From: Pseudomonas massiliensis
GTDB lineage: Bacteria > Pseudomonadota > Gammaproteobacteria > Pseudomonadales > Pseudomonadaceae
DNA: 64,000 bases
NCBI RefSeq assembly: GCF_000826105.1
Contig: NZ_CCYK01000006.1
Coordinates: 744,001-808,000 of the forward strand
Direction of reading: 5' to 3'
The notes below the pieces were generated by a model that saw only the letters and a program-made list of their open reading frames with translations, was not told where the DNA came from and did no database searches. Every line of letters begins with the position of its first letter. The first letter of the stretch is position 1. The translations under genes and the position numbers were made by a program. Shown in pieces: positions 52,940-60,365 of this stretch.

Positions 52940-53916
52940 GCCTACTACCGCCTGCTGAGGATCACGCCATCCCTGAACAGCCCCCTATGCCGAACGGCAT
53001 CGACCTGACCACGGCATGGGCGCGGGAAGTGAACATGACTGTAGTAGGCCAGCCTGCCGCCACGGAGGGGCTGCTCGTGGCCTTGCTGGCCGGTGGCCAT
53101 GTGCTTGTGGAAGGCCCGCCAGGTACTGGCAAGCGTTTGGCAGCCCAAGCCCTGGCGGCTTCCATCGGCGCTGAATTCAGCGAGGCGCCCATGCTGGAAA
53201 CAGCGGCCGACAGTCTCTCGCACCTACAAAGCGTCTGGGGCCCCGCTTCGGCGCCGACCGGCGAAGTCAGGCTACTGACCGGGCTGCACCAGGCCAGCCC
53301 GCGCCTCCAGGCCAGGCTGGGTCATGCTCTGGATAGCGTCGCGGCTGGCTCGCGATCAGGTGGGCCCGGCAACCAGGCGCCTTTCATGCTTGTCGGTAGC
53401 CGTCAGCCGGCTGACGTCACCGGCGCGTTTCCGCTCAGCGAAGGCCTGGCCGACCGCTTCACCCTATCGATCACGCTTGATGTCCTGTCCCTGGATGAAG
53501 AAGCCCGTCTGGTACGTGAAATTGCCCTGTCGGCGGCTGACAGCATGCTCGAGGTGGCTGCGCCCGAGGCTGTGCTGAACGCTACAGAGGTGGTAACCCT
53601 GCGCAGGCGAAGCCGCGAAGTGAAGGTGGCGGACACCCTGGTCACCTATGTCGCGAACATCGTTCGCGCCACACGCTTCGCCCCCTTGCTGGCCACCGGG
53701 GCAAGCCCTCGCGCGGCTATCGCACTCATCCGCTGCGCCCAGGCCAGGGCGCTGCTGCAGGGACGAGACTACAGCGTCGCGGACGACGTGAAAGCCTTGG
53801 CCGGGGCAGTGCTGAGCCACCGCGTCCGCCTGGCCGACGCGCCACGCCTGGATGGGCTGTCCCTGCGGCAAGTATTGAGCGAACTGCTCGATCAGGTCGC
53901 GGCACCCCGCCCATGA
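52936..53916 (+). CDS. MoxR-family AAA+ protein with degenerate ATPase motifs
   Basis: A 326-aa AAA_3/MoxR protein. Walker A is GPPGTGKR (60-67): the Mg-binding Thr/Ser after the Lys is Arg67. The usual Walker B LLLADEINRA is replaced by VRLLTGLHQA (111-120), losing both acidic residues (G116, L117). The sensor-1 Asn of TQNP is Arg156 (GSRQP). The arginine in LADRF (Arg174) and the C-terminal lid (RAAIALIRCAQARALLQGRDYSVADDV) are kept. MoxR proteins are chaperone-like ATPases that insert metals or fold partners; this one is probably unable to hydrolyse ATP. The frame is intact and it overlaps DUF4350 by 4 bases. Confidence 0.9.
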   Translation: MSLLPPAEDHAIPEQPPMPNGIDLTTAWAREVNMTVVGQPAATEGLLVALLAGGHVLVEGPPGTGKRLAAQALAASIGAEFSEAPMLETAADSLSHLQSVWGPASAPTGEVRLLTGLHQASPRLQARLGHALDSVAAGSRSGGPGNQAPFMLVGSRQPADVTGAFPLSEGLADRFTLSITLDVLSLDEEARLVREIALSAADSMLEVAAPEAVLNATEVVTLRRRSREVKVADTLVTYVANIVRATRFAPLLATGASPRAAIALIRCAQARALLQGRDYSVADDVKALAGAVLSHRVRLADAPRLDGLSLRQVLSELLDQVAAPRP

Positions 53917-53926
53917 GAATGTCGGA

Positions 53927-55180
53927 ATGATCCGGCCAAGGGGTCGGGTTTGCCTGCTAAGCGCGGCCATCGGCTGCCTGGCCCTGGCAGGCGAAGCCGG
54001 GGCGATGTCCATGCCTGGTTGGGCCGCAGCGCTGGCAGGCTTGGTTGCGCTGGCCAGCGTGGCCGATCTGCTCCTCGCGGCACGCTATCCGCTGCCGGAA
54101 ATCCGTCGGGAGCTGCCGCCTCATCTCCCCCACCAGCGTCCGACGCCGATCAAGGTGCATCTGGCCAACCCCCAGCGCAGCCGGCTGCACCTGCATTTTC
54201 AGGAAAGGCTGTCCAGCCGGGCCGTGGCCGAGCTGAAGCCGGCCTCCCAGCGGATCGTCGTGCCTGGCGGACACAGCGCGACCTTTCACTACCAACTGAC
54301 GGCCAGGAGCCGCGGCCTCTTGCTGTTCGATCGTTGCCAGTTGTATGTCAGCGGCCCCTTGGGCCTGTGGAGCCTGCGCCGTTACCTGAGCCTGCCTCAG
54401 CGGACCCTGGTCGGCGCGGATCTGGACCAGTTGGGGACCCTGGCCCGCGCTGGAGGCGAGCAGGCGTTGACTGCCTCCCTGGAGCCGGAGCCCGGCGTGC
54501 AGACAATGTCGGCGAACGAACTGGTGATCTGGCTGGATACTCCGCCCAGCCTGGCCAGCGCGTGGGACGGGGTCAAAGGGCTGGATCAGGCAAGGGACAT
54601 CGCCATGACAGTCGCGGACTTGGCACTGAGCCTGGGCGGACGTTGTGGACTGCAACTCGATCCTGGTCAGCGGCGCGCAGGCCTGGCTTCAGCCGGAGGT
54701 CCGGCGCAATTGCAACGATTGTATCGCCGTCTGGGCGAAGTGCAGCCAAGCGCCCAGCCCAACGACCCGATGACAGCCATACAGAGTCTGTTGCAACGCT
54801 GCGGGCCCGGTAGTCAGGTGCTATGGATCACCCGGCTCTCCTTCGATACGCTTGCCTTGATTGCCCCGCTCAAGCAACTGGCGTCAGGTCGTCGGCTATT
54901 GATCGCCGACCTGCTGGATGAACGGCTGGCCTCAGAGCTCGAGCAACCATTGCACGATGCTCGGACAGCCCAGGCTTATTGCCTGGCCAGGCAGGCTCAG
55001 GGGCAACGAGACAGGGCGCATGAACGCCTGGCCAGCGTGGGCCTGGAAGTATACAGCGGCGTTGCCGGGCAACTGACCCAGGCGGTCATCCGTTGGTACG
55101 CCCGGACGGCCTCGGGCGCGGAGTGGAATGGACAATCCGCGCCTCAGGCCGAGGCGCTCATGGGCAGGAAACTGAAATAA
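53927..55180 (+). CDS. DUF58-like protein lacking the family core motif
   Basis: A 417-aa protein with two N-terminal membrane helices (about residues 8-25 and 31-52) and a beta-rich region (70-160, GLWSLRRYLSLPQRTLV), as in DUF58 proteins. The family signature G-x-E-F-x-x-L-R-x-Y-x-x-G-D-x-x-R-x-I-D-W-x-x-S-A-R, expected near residue 178, is missing: the stretch 176-204 (GGEQALTASLEPEPG...WLD) is about 20 residues shorter. The vWA-like DxSxS metal motif reads DTPPS. It starts 10 bases after the MoxR-like gene and is likely its partner. DUF58 identity is by context and architecture. Confidence 0.65.
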   Translation: MIRPRGRVCLLSAAIGCLALAGEAGAMSMPGWAAALAGLVALASVADLLLAARYPLPEIRRELPPHLPHQRPTPIKVHLANPQRSRLHLHFQERLSSRAVAELKPASQRIVVPGGHSATFHYQLTARSRGLLLFDRCQLYVSGPLGLWSLRRYLSLPQRTLVGADLDQLGTLARAGGEQALTASLEPEPGVQTMSANELVIWLDTPPSLASAWDGVKGLDQARDIAMTVADLALSLGGRCGLQLDPGQRRAGLASAGGPAQLQRLYRRLGEVQPSAQPNDPMTAIQSLLQRCGPGSQVLWITRLSFDTLALIAPLKQLASGRRLLIADLLDERLASELEQPLHDARTAQAYCLARQAQGQRDRAHERLASVGLEVYSGVAGQLTQAVIRWYARTASGAEWNGQSAPQAEALMGRKLK

Positions 55181-55503
55181 CGTCGCAGCGCGCCCACCAA
55201 CTGTTCATATTCGACCGGCACCTGCAAGAGCATGAAGCCGGAATCGTAGTAGCCGGGAGTAGCATCCTCCTGACACCAGAGGCAACTGCCGGTGAGGTTG
55301 ATCAGTTGCAGTTCGCCGTCGTGGGCGGGCACTTTCAACTGCAGCTCGAAATCCGGGCCCACCAAGAGCGGTACCGTGCTGATCAGCATCAGGCCGGACT
55401 CGGAAACGTTGCCGAGATAGCCGATCGGACGATCGGTATAACGGTTGTACACCTTCAGGTAGTACGGCAACTGATGCCGCTCTATGCGTCGTTCGATATA
55501 CAT
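55144..55503 (-). CDS. PilZ-domain c-di-GMP receptor
   Basis: A 119-aa single PilZ domain. The c-di-GMP-binding motifs are present: RxxxR as R5-R9 within MYIERRIERH and N32-x-S-x-x-G37 (NVSESG). It likely links c-di-GMP levels to motility or surface behaviour. It converges with and overlaps the DUF58-like gene by 37 bases. Confidence 0.88.
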   Translation of the reverse strand: MYIERRIERHQLPYYLKVYNRYTDRPIGYLGNVSESGLMLISTVPLLVGPDFELQLKVPAHDGELQLINLTGSCLWCQEDATPGYYDSGFMLLQVPVEYEQLVGALRRYFSFLPMSASA

Positions 55504-55666
55504 GGCCGGTTCACTGTTTCCTCGCCCTATTATTGGGACTGACGCGGGTCGGCTAAAGTGCCTTCAGGTTCACAGCTTAACTCAAAGTACGCGCAGAGCC
55601 AGCGCGCCGGCGGCGGCGCGCACCCGTGCAATATCATATCGCCATGTGCCAGTGTCCAAGGGCCGT

Positions 55667-56041
55667 TCAACGGCCAGCGGGCTGCGCCAGGGGAACGGCC
55701 GCCGATGGGTAATGGCCCAACTGTTGAAGGGTGTCCAGGCGTGCCTTGGCACGGAAGGCATACTCGCTGCCCGGGTACTGATAAATGATGAACTGGTAAG
55801 TCTGGGCCGCATCCGGGAACAGGTTCTGGCGCTCCAGGCACTGCCCCCGAAGCATGGCGCTTTCCGGCCGTATGTACGGACGCGCCCTGCTTTTACGGTC
55901 TACCTGGGACAATTCGAGCATGACCTTCTGGCAATCGCCGGCGTCATATGCGCGGTAAGCGCTGTTCAGGTGCTGGTCCATGGACCAGCGGGTGCAGCCA
56001 GCCATGGCGGCCAGCACAGTGATCACAATGAGCGTTCGCAT
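55667..56041 (-). CDS. Small lipoprotein with TPR-like region
   Basis: A 124-aa lipoprotein: signal peptide with lipobox MAGC (Cys16), then a mature domain of amphipathic helices (AYRAYDAGDCQKVMLELSQV and FPDAAQTYQFIIYQYPGSEYAFRAKARLD) that resembles one or two TPR-type repeats. ATG 56041 follows a strong GGGAGG site; in-frame codons farther upstream overlap pyk and are not used. The gap to the PilZ gene (55504-55666) holds nothing evident. Function unknown; probably outer-membrane associated. Confidence 0.75.
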   Translation of the reverse strand: MRTLIVITVLAAMAGCTRWSMDQHLNSAYRAYDAGDCQKVMLELSQVDRKSRARPYIRPESAMLRGQCLERQNLFPDAAQTYQFIIYQYPGSEYAFRAKARLDTLQQLGHYPSAAVPLAQPAGR

Positions 56042-56196
56042 GGAAACCTCCCTTAACGTGTCAGCTGTATCGGCCACGGCCTGGATTTCTTCAATGCCAC
56101 GCACCGCCGCATCGTGCTCAGGTAGTGCACGCTGCCCATGACTACAGCGCAATTGAGGAGTAGCCTTTCCTCGCGCGTCAACCAAGGAGCCACTGC

Positions 56197-57648
56197 ATGA
56201 CCGTACGCCGTACAAAAATCGTCGCCACCCTGGGCCCTGCCAGCAATTCGCCCGAGGTCCTTGAGCAACTGATTCTCGCCGGGCTCGACGTTGCTCGTCT
56301 CAACTTCTCTCACGGCACTCCGGATGAACACAAGGCGCGCGCTCGCCTGATCCGTGACATCGCCGCCCGCCATGGCCGCCATGTCGCGCTCCTGGGCGAC
56401 CTGCAGGGGCCGAAGATCCGTATCGCCAAATTCGCCAACAAGCGGATCGAGCTCAAGGTAGGCGACCCCTTCACCTTCTCCACCAGCCATCCGCTGACCG
56501 AAGGCAACCAGCAGGTGGTCGGCATCGACTACCCGGATCTGGTCAAGGACTGTGGCGTGGGCGACGAGCTGCTGCTCGATGATGGCCGCGTAGTGATGCG
56601 TGTCGAGCGCGCCGACGCCGACGCCCTGCACTGCATCGTGATCGTCGGTGGCCCGCTGTCGGACCACAAGGGCATCAACCGTCGCGGCGGCGGCCTGACC
56701 GCGCCGGCGCTGACCGAGAAAGACAAGGCGGACATCAAGCTCGCGGCCGAGATGGAGCTGGATTACCTCGCCGTTTCCTTCCCGCGCGATGCGGCCGATA
56801 TGGAATACGCCCGGGAGCTGCGCGATGCGGCCGGCGGCACCGCCTGGCTGGTGGCCAAGATCGAGCGCGCCGAAGCGGTTGCCGATGACGAAAGCCTCGA
56901 TGGCCTGATTCGCGCCAGTGATGCCGTCATGGTGGCCCGTGGTGACCTGGGCGTGGAAATTGGTGACGCCGAGCTGGTGGCCATCCAGAAGAAGATCATC
57001 CAGCACGCCCGCCGCAACAACAAGGCGGTGATAGTCGCGACCCAGATGATGGAGTCGATGATCCAGAACCCCATGCCCACCCGCGCCGAAGTGTCCGACG
57101 TGGCCAACGCCGTGCTGGACTACACCGATGCCGTGATGCTATCCGCCGAAAGCGCCGCGGGTGCGTACCCCATCGAGGCCGTGCAGGCCATGGCGCGGAT
57201 CTGCCTGGGCGCCGAGAAGCACCCCACCAGCAAGAAATCCAGCCACCGCCTGTACACCCAGTTCGACCGTTGCGACGAAAGCATCGCCCTGGCGGCCATG
57301 TACACGGCCAACCACTTCCCCGGCGTGAAGGCGATCATCGCGCTGACCGAGAGCGGCTACACCCCCCTGATCATGTCACGCATCCGTTCTTCGGTGCCGA
57401 TCTTCGCCTTCTCCCCCCATCGGGAAACCCAGGCGCGGGTAGCCATGATGCGTGGCGTCTATACCGTACCGTTCGACCCTTCCGCCCATGAAGTGGGCAA
57501 GGTGAGCCAGGCGGCGGTGGACGAGCTGCTCAAGCGTGGCCTGGTGGAAGCCGGTGACTGGGTGATCCTGACCAAGGGTGACAGCTACCACACCATCGGC
57601 GGCACCAATGGCATGAAAATCCTTCACGTGGGCGACCAGCTGGTCTGA
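56197..57648 (+). CDS. pykA: Pyruvate kinase (PykA type)
   Basis: Converts phosphoenolpyruvate and ADP to pyruvate and ATP. The 483-aa protein opens with RRTKIVATLGPASNS, has LNFSHGTPDEH, the active-site motif LVAKIERAEA with the essential Lys, the nucleotide/PEP region GDLGVEIG and the cation site ATQMMESM. Length and start match the AMP-activated PykA type. It lies directly upstream of the stressosome operon but ends in an intrinsic terminator. Confidence 0.94.
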   Translation: MTVRRTKIVATLGPASNSPEVLEQLILAGLDVARLNFSHGTPDEHKARARLIRDIAARHGRHVALLGDLQGPKIRIAKFANKRIELKVGDPFTFSTSHPLTEGNQQVVGIDYPDLVKDCGVGDELLLDDGRVVMRVERADADALHCIVIVGGPLSDHKGINRRGGGLTAPALTEKDKADIKLAAEMELDYLAVSFPRDAADMEYARELRDAAGGTAWLVAKIERAEAVADDESLDGLIRASDAVMVARGDLGVEIGDAELVAIQKKIIQHARRNNKAVIVATQMMESMIQNPMPTRAEVSDVANAVLDYTDAVMLSAESAAGAYPIEAVQAMARICLGAEKHPTSKKSSHRLYTQFDRCDESIALAAMYTANHFPGVKAIIALTESGYTPLIMSRIRSSVPIFAFSPHRETQARVAMMRGVYTVPFDPSAHEVGKVSQAAVDELLKRGLVEAGDWVILTKGDSYHTIGGTNGMKILHVGDQLV

Positions 57649-57662
57649 CCCGAGGCAACCTT

Positions 57663-57687
57663 GCCCGGGGGCTCGCCCCGGGCTTTT
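57663..57687 (+). terminator. Intrinsic terminator of pykA
   Basis: GCCCGGGG-gctcg-CCCCGGGC, a perfect 8-bp stem followed by TTTT, 14 bases after the pykA stop. It separates pykA from the stressosome operon. Confidence 0.85.
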
Positions 57688-57765
57688 GCCAAGATGCTTC
57701 TGTTTGCCAGGCCTTCTTGTTACTGTGGCTCGTTTTTCAGACGATCCCTCAACAGGAAGGCCTCA

Positions 57766-58605
57766 ATGACCGTCGCTGCGCTTGCCCAACTCCTCAAACA
57801 GCACGAAAGCGCCATTCTCGATCAGTGGATCGCGGCCCAGCGCCAGGCCGGCATCCGCTCTGACCTGATCGACGACCGCACCATGGTGGAAAACTCCGGC
57901 GACCTGCTCAAGGCGTTCGTTCGCGCGGTGGCCGAAGGCGGCGACCAGATTGCCGCGGCGGCCTGGGCCCCGGTGCGCACCTTGCTCGAACGCCTCTCCC
58001 AGGCGCAAAGCCGCCAGGGCTTCACGCCCAGCGAAACCGCCACCTTCGTATTCTCGCTGAAAGAGCCTTTGTTCGCCCTGGCCAACCAGGAAGGGCCAGA
58101 GGGCAACGCCTTGCAGCCGCTCATCAGCCGCCTGCTGGACCGCCTTGGCCTGTACAGCATGGAACACTTCATGGCCGGCCGCGAACAGGTGATCCGCGAA
58201 CAGCAGGAAAGCATGCTGGAACTCTCCACCCCGGTGGTGCAGCTGTGGCAGGGCGTGCTGGCCGTCCCCTTGATCGGCTCGCTGGACAGTAACCGTACCC
58301 AGGTGGTGATGGAGGCGTTGCTGGAAAAAATCGTGGAAACCGAATCGGACATCGCCATCATCGACATCACGGGCGTGCCTACGGTCGACACCATGGTCGC
58401 CCAGCACCTGATCAAGACCATCACCGCCGCCAAGCTGATGGGCGCGCGCTGCATCATCAGTGGTATCCGCCCACAGATCGCTGCCACCATCGTGCACCTT
58501 GGCGTCGAACTCGGCGATGTCATCACCAAGGCATCGCTGGCCGATGCCTTCCAACTGGCCCTCAAAGAGCTGAACGTTCGCCTCGTCAGCGCCACGTCAC
58601 GCTGA
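57766..58605 (+). CDS. rsbR: Stressosome sensor/scaffold RsbR (RsbRD-type N-terminus, STAS)
   Basis: A 279-aa stressosome scaffold. Residues 1-150 resemble the RsbRD N-terminal domain (LLKQHESAILDQWIAAQRQAGI), an all-helical sensor region; residues about 160-275 form the STAS domain with VPLIGSLDSNRTQ, IIDITGVPTVDTMVAQHLIKT and ISGIRPQIAATIVHLGV. Thr209, in VDT, lies where the phosphorylated Thr of RsbR is expected, and Thr241 near the second. The ATG at 57766 has AGGAAGG upstream. It opens a six-gene operon; the 78 bases upstream hold the likely promoter. Confidence 0.9.
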   Translation: MTVAALAQLLKQHESAILDQWIAAQRQAGIRSDLIDDRTMVENSGDLLKAFVRAVAEGGDQIAAAAWAPVRTLLERLSQAQSRQGFTPSETATFVFSLKEPLFALANQEGPEGNALQPLISRLLDRLGLYSMEHFMAGREQVIREQQESMLELSTPVVQLWQGVLAVPLIGSLDSNRTQVVMEALLEKIVETESDIAIIDITGVPTVDTMVAQHLIKTITAAKLMGARCIISGIRPQIAATIVHLGVELGDVITKASLADAFQLALKELNVRLVSATSR

Positions 58606-58613
58606 GGTTTCCT

Positions 58614-59036
58614 ATGGTCGACAAGATTCCGATTCTCAAGATGGGGCGCTACCTGTTGCTCAGCATCCAGGTAGACATGCACGACCAGCTGGCCATGGAC
58701 CTTCAGGAAGACCTGACCGAACAGATCGTTCGCCACAGCGCCAGAGGCGTGCTGATCGACATCTCTTCCCTGGAAATCGTGGATTCGTTCATTGGCCGCA
58801 TGCTTTCCCACATCGCCAACGTGTCGCGCATTCTCGACGCCAAGGTAATAGTGGTGGGCATGCAGCCGGCGGTAGCCATCACCCTGGTGGAGCTGGGCTT
58901 ATCGCTGCCCGGAATCGCCACCGCGCTCAATGTCGAGAAAGGCATGGGCTGGCTGGAAAAGAACGTGAACGATGATCTGGTCGCAGAGGTCGAGAGTGAC
59001 GAAGACAGAGACACTCCCGCTGAAACAGGAAACTGA
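58614..59036 (+). CDS. rsbS: Stressosome STAS protein RsbS
   Basis: A 140-aa single STAS domain that co-assembles with RsbR and holds back RsbT until phosphorylated. KIPILKMGRYLLLSIQVDMHDQ and GVLIDISSLEIVDSFIGRML closely follow B. subtilis RsbS; the phosphoacceptor Ser58 in VDSF is conserved. A C-terminal acidic tail (VEKGMGWLEKNVNDDLVAEVESDEDRD) extends it about 20 residues past the Bacillus protein. It ends inside the rsbT gene. Confidence 0.93.
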   Translation: MVDKIPILKMGRYLLLSIQVDMHDQLAMDLQEDLTEQIVRHSARGVLIDISSLEIVDSFIGRMLSHIANVSRILDAKVIVVGMQPAVAITLVELGLSLPGIATALNVEKGMGWLEKNVNDDLVAEVESDEDRDTPAETGN

Positions 59037-59394
59037 CATCGTCGTTATCCGCCAGCGTGTACGCAAGGCCGCCGAAGAGGCCCGCCTGGGCTTGGTGTCC
59101 CAGACCAAGATCGTAACCGCCGCCAGTGAGATCGCGCGTAACGCGCTCATCTACGGCGGAGGCGGCGAATGCCTGCTCGAACGCACCCTGCGCGAAGGCC
59201 GTCCGGCCGTGCGCCTGGTGGTGGCGGACCAGGGGCCGGGCATCATTGACCTGGACCAGGCAATGGTAGACGGCTATACCTCCGGCAACGGACTGGGCCT
59301 GGGCCTGAGCGGCGCGCGTCGCCTGGTGGACCATTTCAGCATCCAGAGCGCCGCAGGCGCAGGTACTACCGTGGAATTGTGGAAATGGAAGTAG
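58996..59394 (+). CDS. rsbT: Stressosome switch kinase RsbT
   Basis: A 132-aa serine/threonine kinase of the GHKL (anti-sigma-factor) family. The N box (SEIARNALIYGGGG with Glu45 and Asn49), G1 box DQGPGI (Asp78) and G2 box GNGLGLGLSGARRL are intact. It phosphorylates RsbR and RsbS and, once released, normally activates a downstream target. GTG 58996 is chosen, with AGAGGT upstream; the start overlaps rsbS by 41 bases, so tight translational coupling is likely. Confidence 0.93.
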   Translation: MTKTETLPLKQETDIVVIRQRVRKAAEEARLGLVSQTKIVTAASEIARNALIYGGGGECLLERTLREGRPAVRLVVADQGPGIIDLDQAMVDGYTSGNGLGLGLSGARRLVDHFSIQSAAGAGTTVELWKWK

Positions 59395-60365
59395 ACAGCC
59401 AGGCCTGTAGCCTGGCCATTGCGGTCACCGACCTCGCCCATGTGGATGCGGCCCGCCGGGCCATCGTGCGCCAGGCAAGCTTACTCAGCGGCGACGAAGA
59501 GCTCCTGGGCAAGCTCACCCTGGTGGTACAGGAACTGGGGCGTAACCTGGTGCTGCACGGCGGTCATGGCCAGCTGGTCTATCGGCAGGGTAGCGACGGC
59601 TTGCGCCTGCTGGCCATCGACAGCGGCGCGGGCATGGCCAATGTTAGCCAGTGCCTGACCGACCACTATTCTTCCATCGGGACCATGGGGGTGGGGTTGG
59701 GGTCTGTCCGGCGCCTGGCTGACCATTTCGACATCTTTTCCCAACCCGACCAAGGCACGGTGGTGTTCGCTGGGTTCGACCTGCGGCCCGGGCCGGCCGA
59801 CCTCAGCCATGGCGCTGTATGCCTGCCCTACCCGGGGGAAACCGTGGCGGGCGATGCCTGGGCCGTGAAGGGGCGGCGGCTGATGATCTGCGATGGCCTC
59901 GGCCATGGCCACGCCGCCAACGCGGCCAGTACGCGGGCACGGGACGTATTCATGGGCCATGACCCCGCCCACCCCCTTGAACAGCTGATGGGGCACCTGC
60001 ATACGGCCCTGATGCCCACCCGCGGAGGCGCTGTCGGGATCGCCGAGATCAAACCGGAGGCGCGGCAAGTACTGTATTGCGGCATGGGCAATATCGCCGG
60101 GCTGATCCTGGGGGAGAAAAACCGCGCGATGATGTCCGCGAACGGCACCGTCGGCTACCGCATGGGTCGAACCCATACCTTCTCCTACCCCTGGGACCGC
60201 GGCAACGTGCTTATTCTCACCAGTGACGGGATCAAGACCCGATTGGACACCCATCTCTACCCAGGCCTGGCCGTGCGTCACCCGGAAGTGATCGCCGGCT
60301 TGCTGAGCCGGGACTTTCGCCGTCACAACGACGACTCCACCGTACTGGTGGCCCGAATTGACTGA
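59385..60365 (+). CDS. RsbT-like kinase fused to PP2C-type phosphatase (RsbX-like)
   Basis: A 326-aa protein with two domains. Residues 1-135 form an RsbT/RsbW-type ATPase (N box QELGRNLVLHGG with Glu50 and Asn54, AIDSGAGM, GVGLGSVRRL). Residues about 145-326 form a SpoIIE/RsbX-type PP2C phosphatase with the metal aspartates Asp157 (AGDAWAV), Asp170 (CDGLGHG), TSDG, and the last DD pair at 316-317. All look functional. It probably resets RsbR/RsbS by dephosphorylation. It overlaps rsbT by 10 bases from the ATG, or 16 from GTG 59379. Confidence 0.9.
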   Translation: MEVDSQACSLAIAVTDLAHVDAARRAIVRQASLLSGDEELLGKLTLVVQELGRNLVLHGGHGQLVYRQGSDGLRLLAIDSGAGMANVSQCLTDHYSSIGTMGVGLGSVRRLADHFDIFSQPDQGTVVFAGFDLRPGPADLSHGAVCLPYPGETVAGDAWAVKGRRLMICDGLGHGHAANAASTRARDVFMGHDPAHPLEQLMGHLHTALMPTRGGAVGIAEIKPEARQVLYCGMGNIAGLILGEKNRAMMSANGTVGYRMGRTHTFSYPWDRGNVLILTSDGIKTRLDTHLYPGLAVRHPEVIAGLLSRDFRRHNDDSTVLVARID

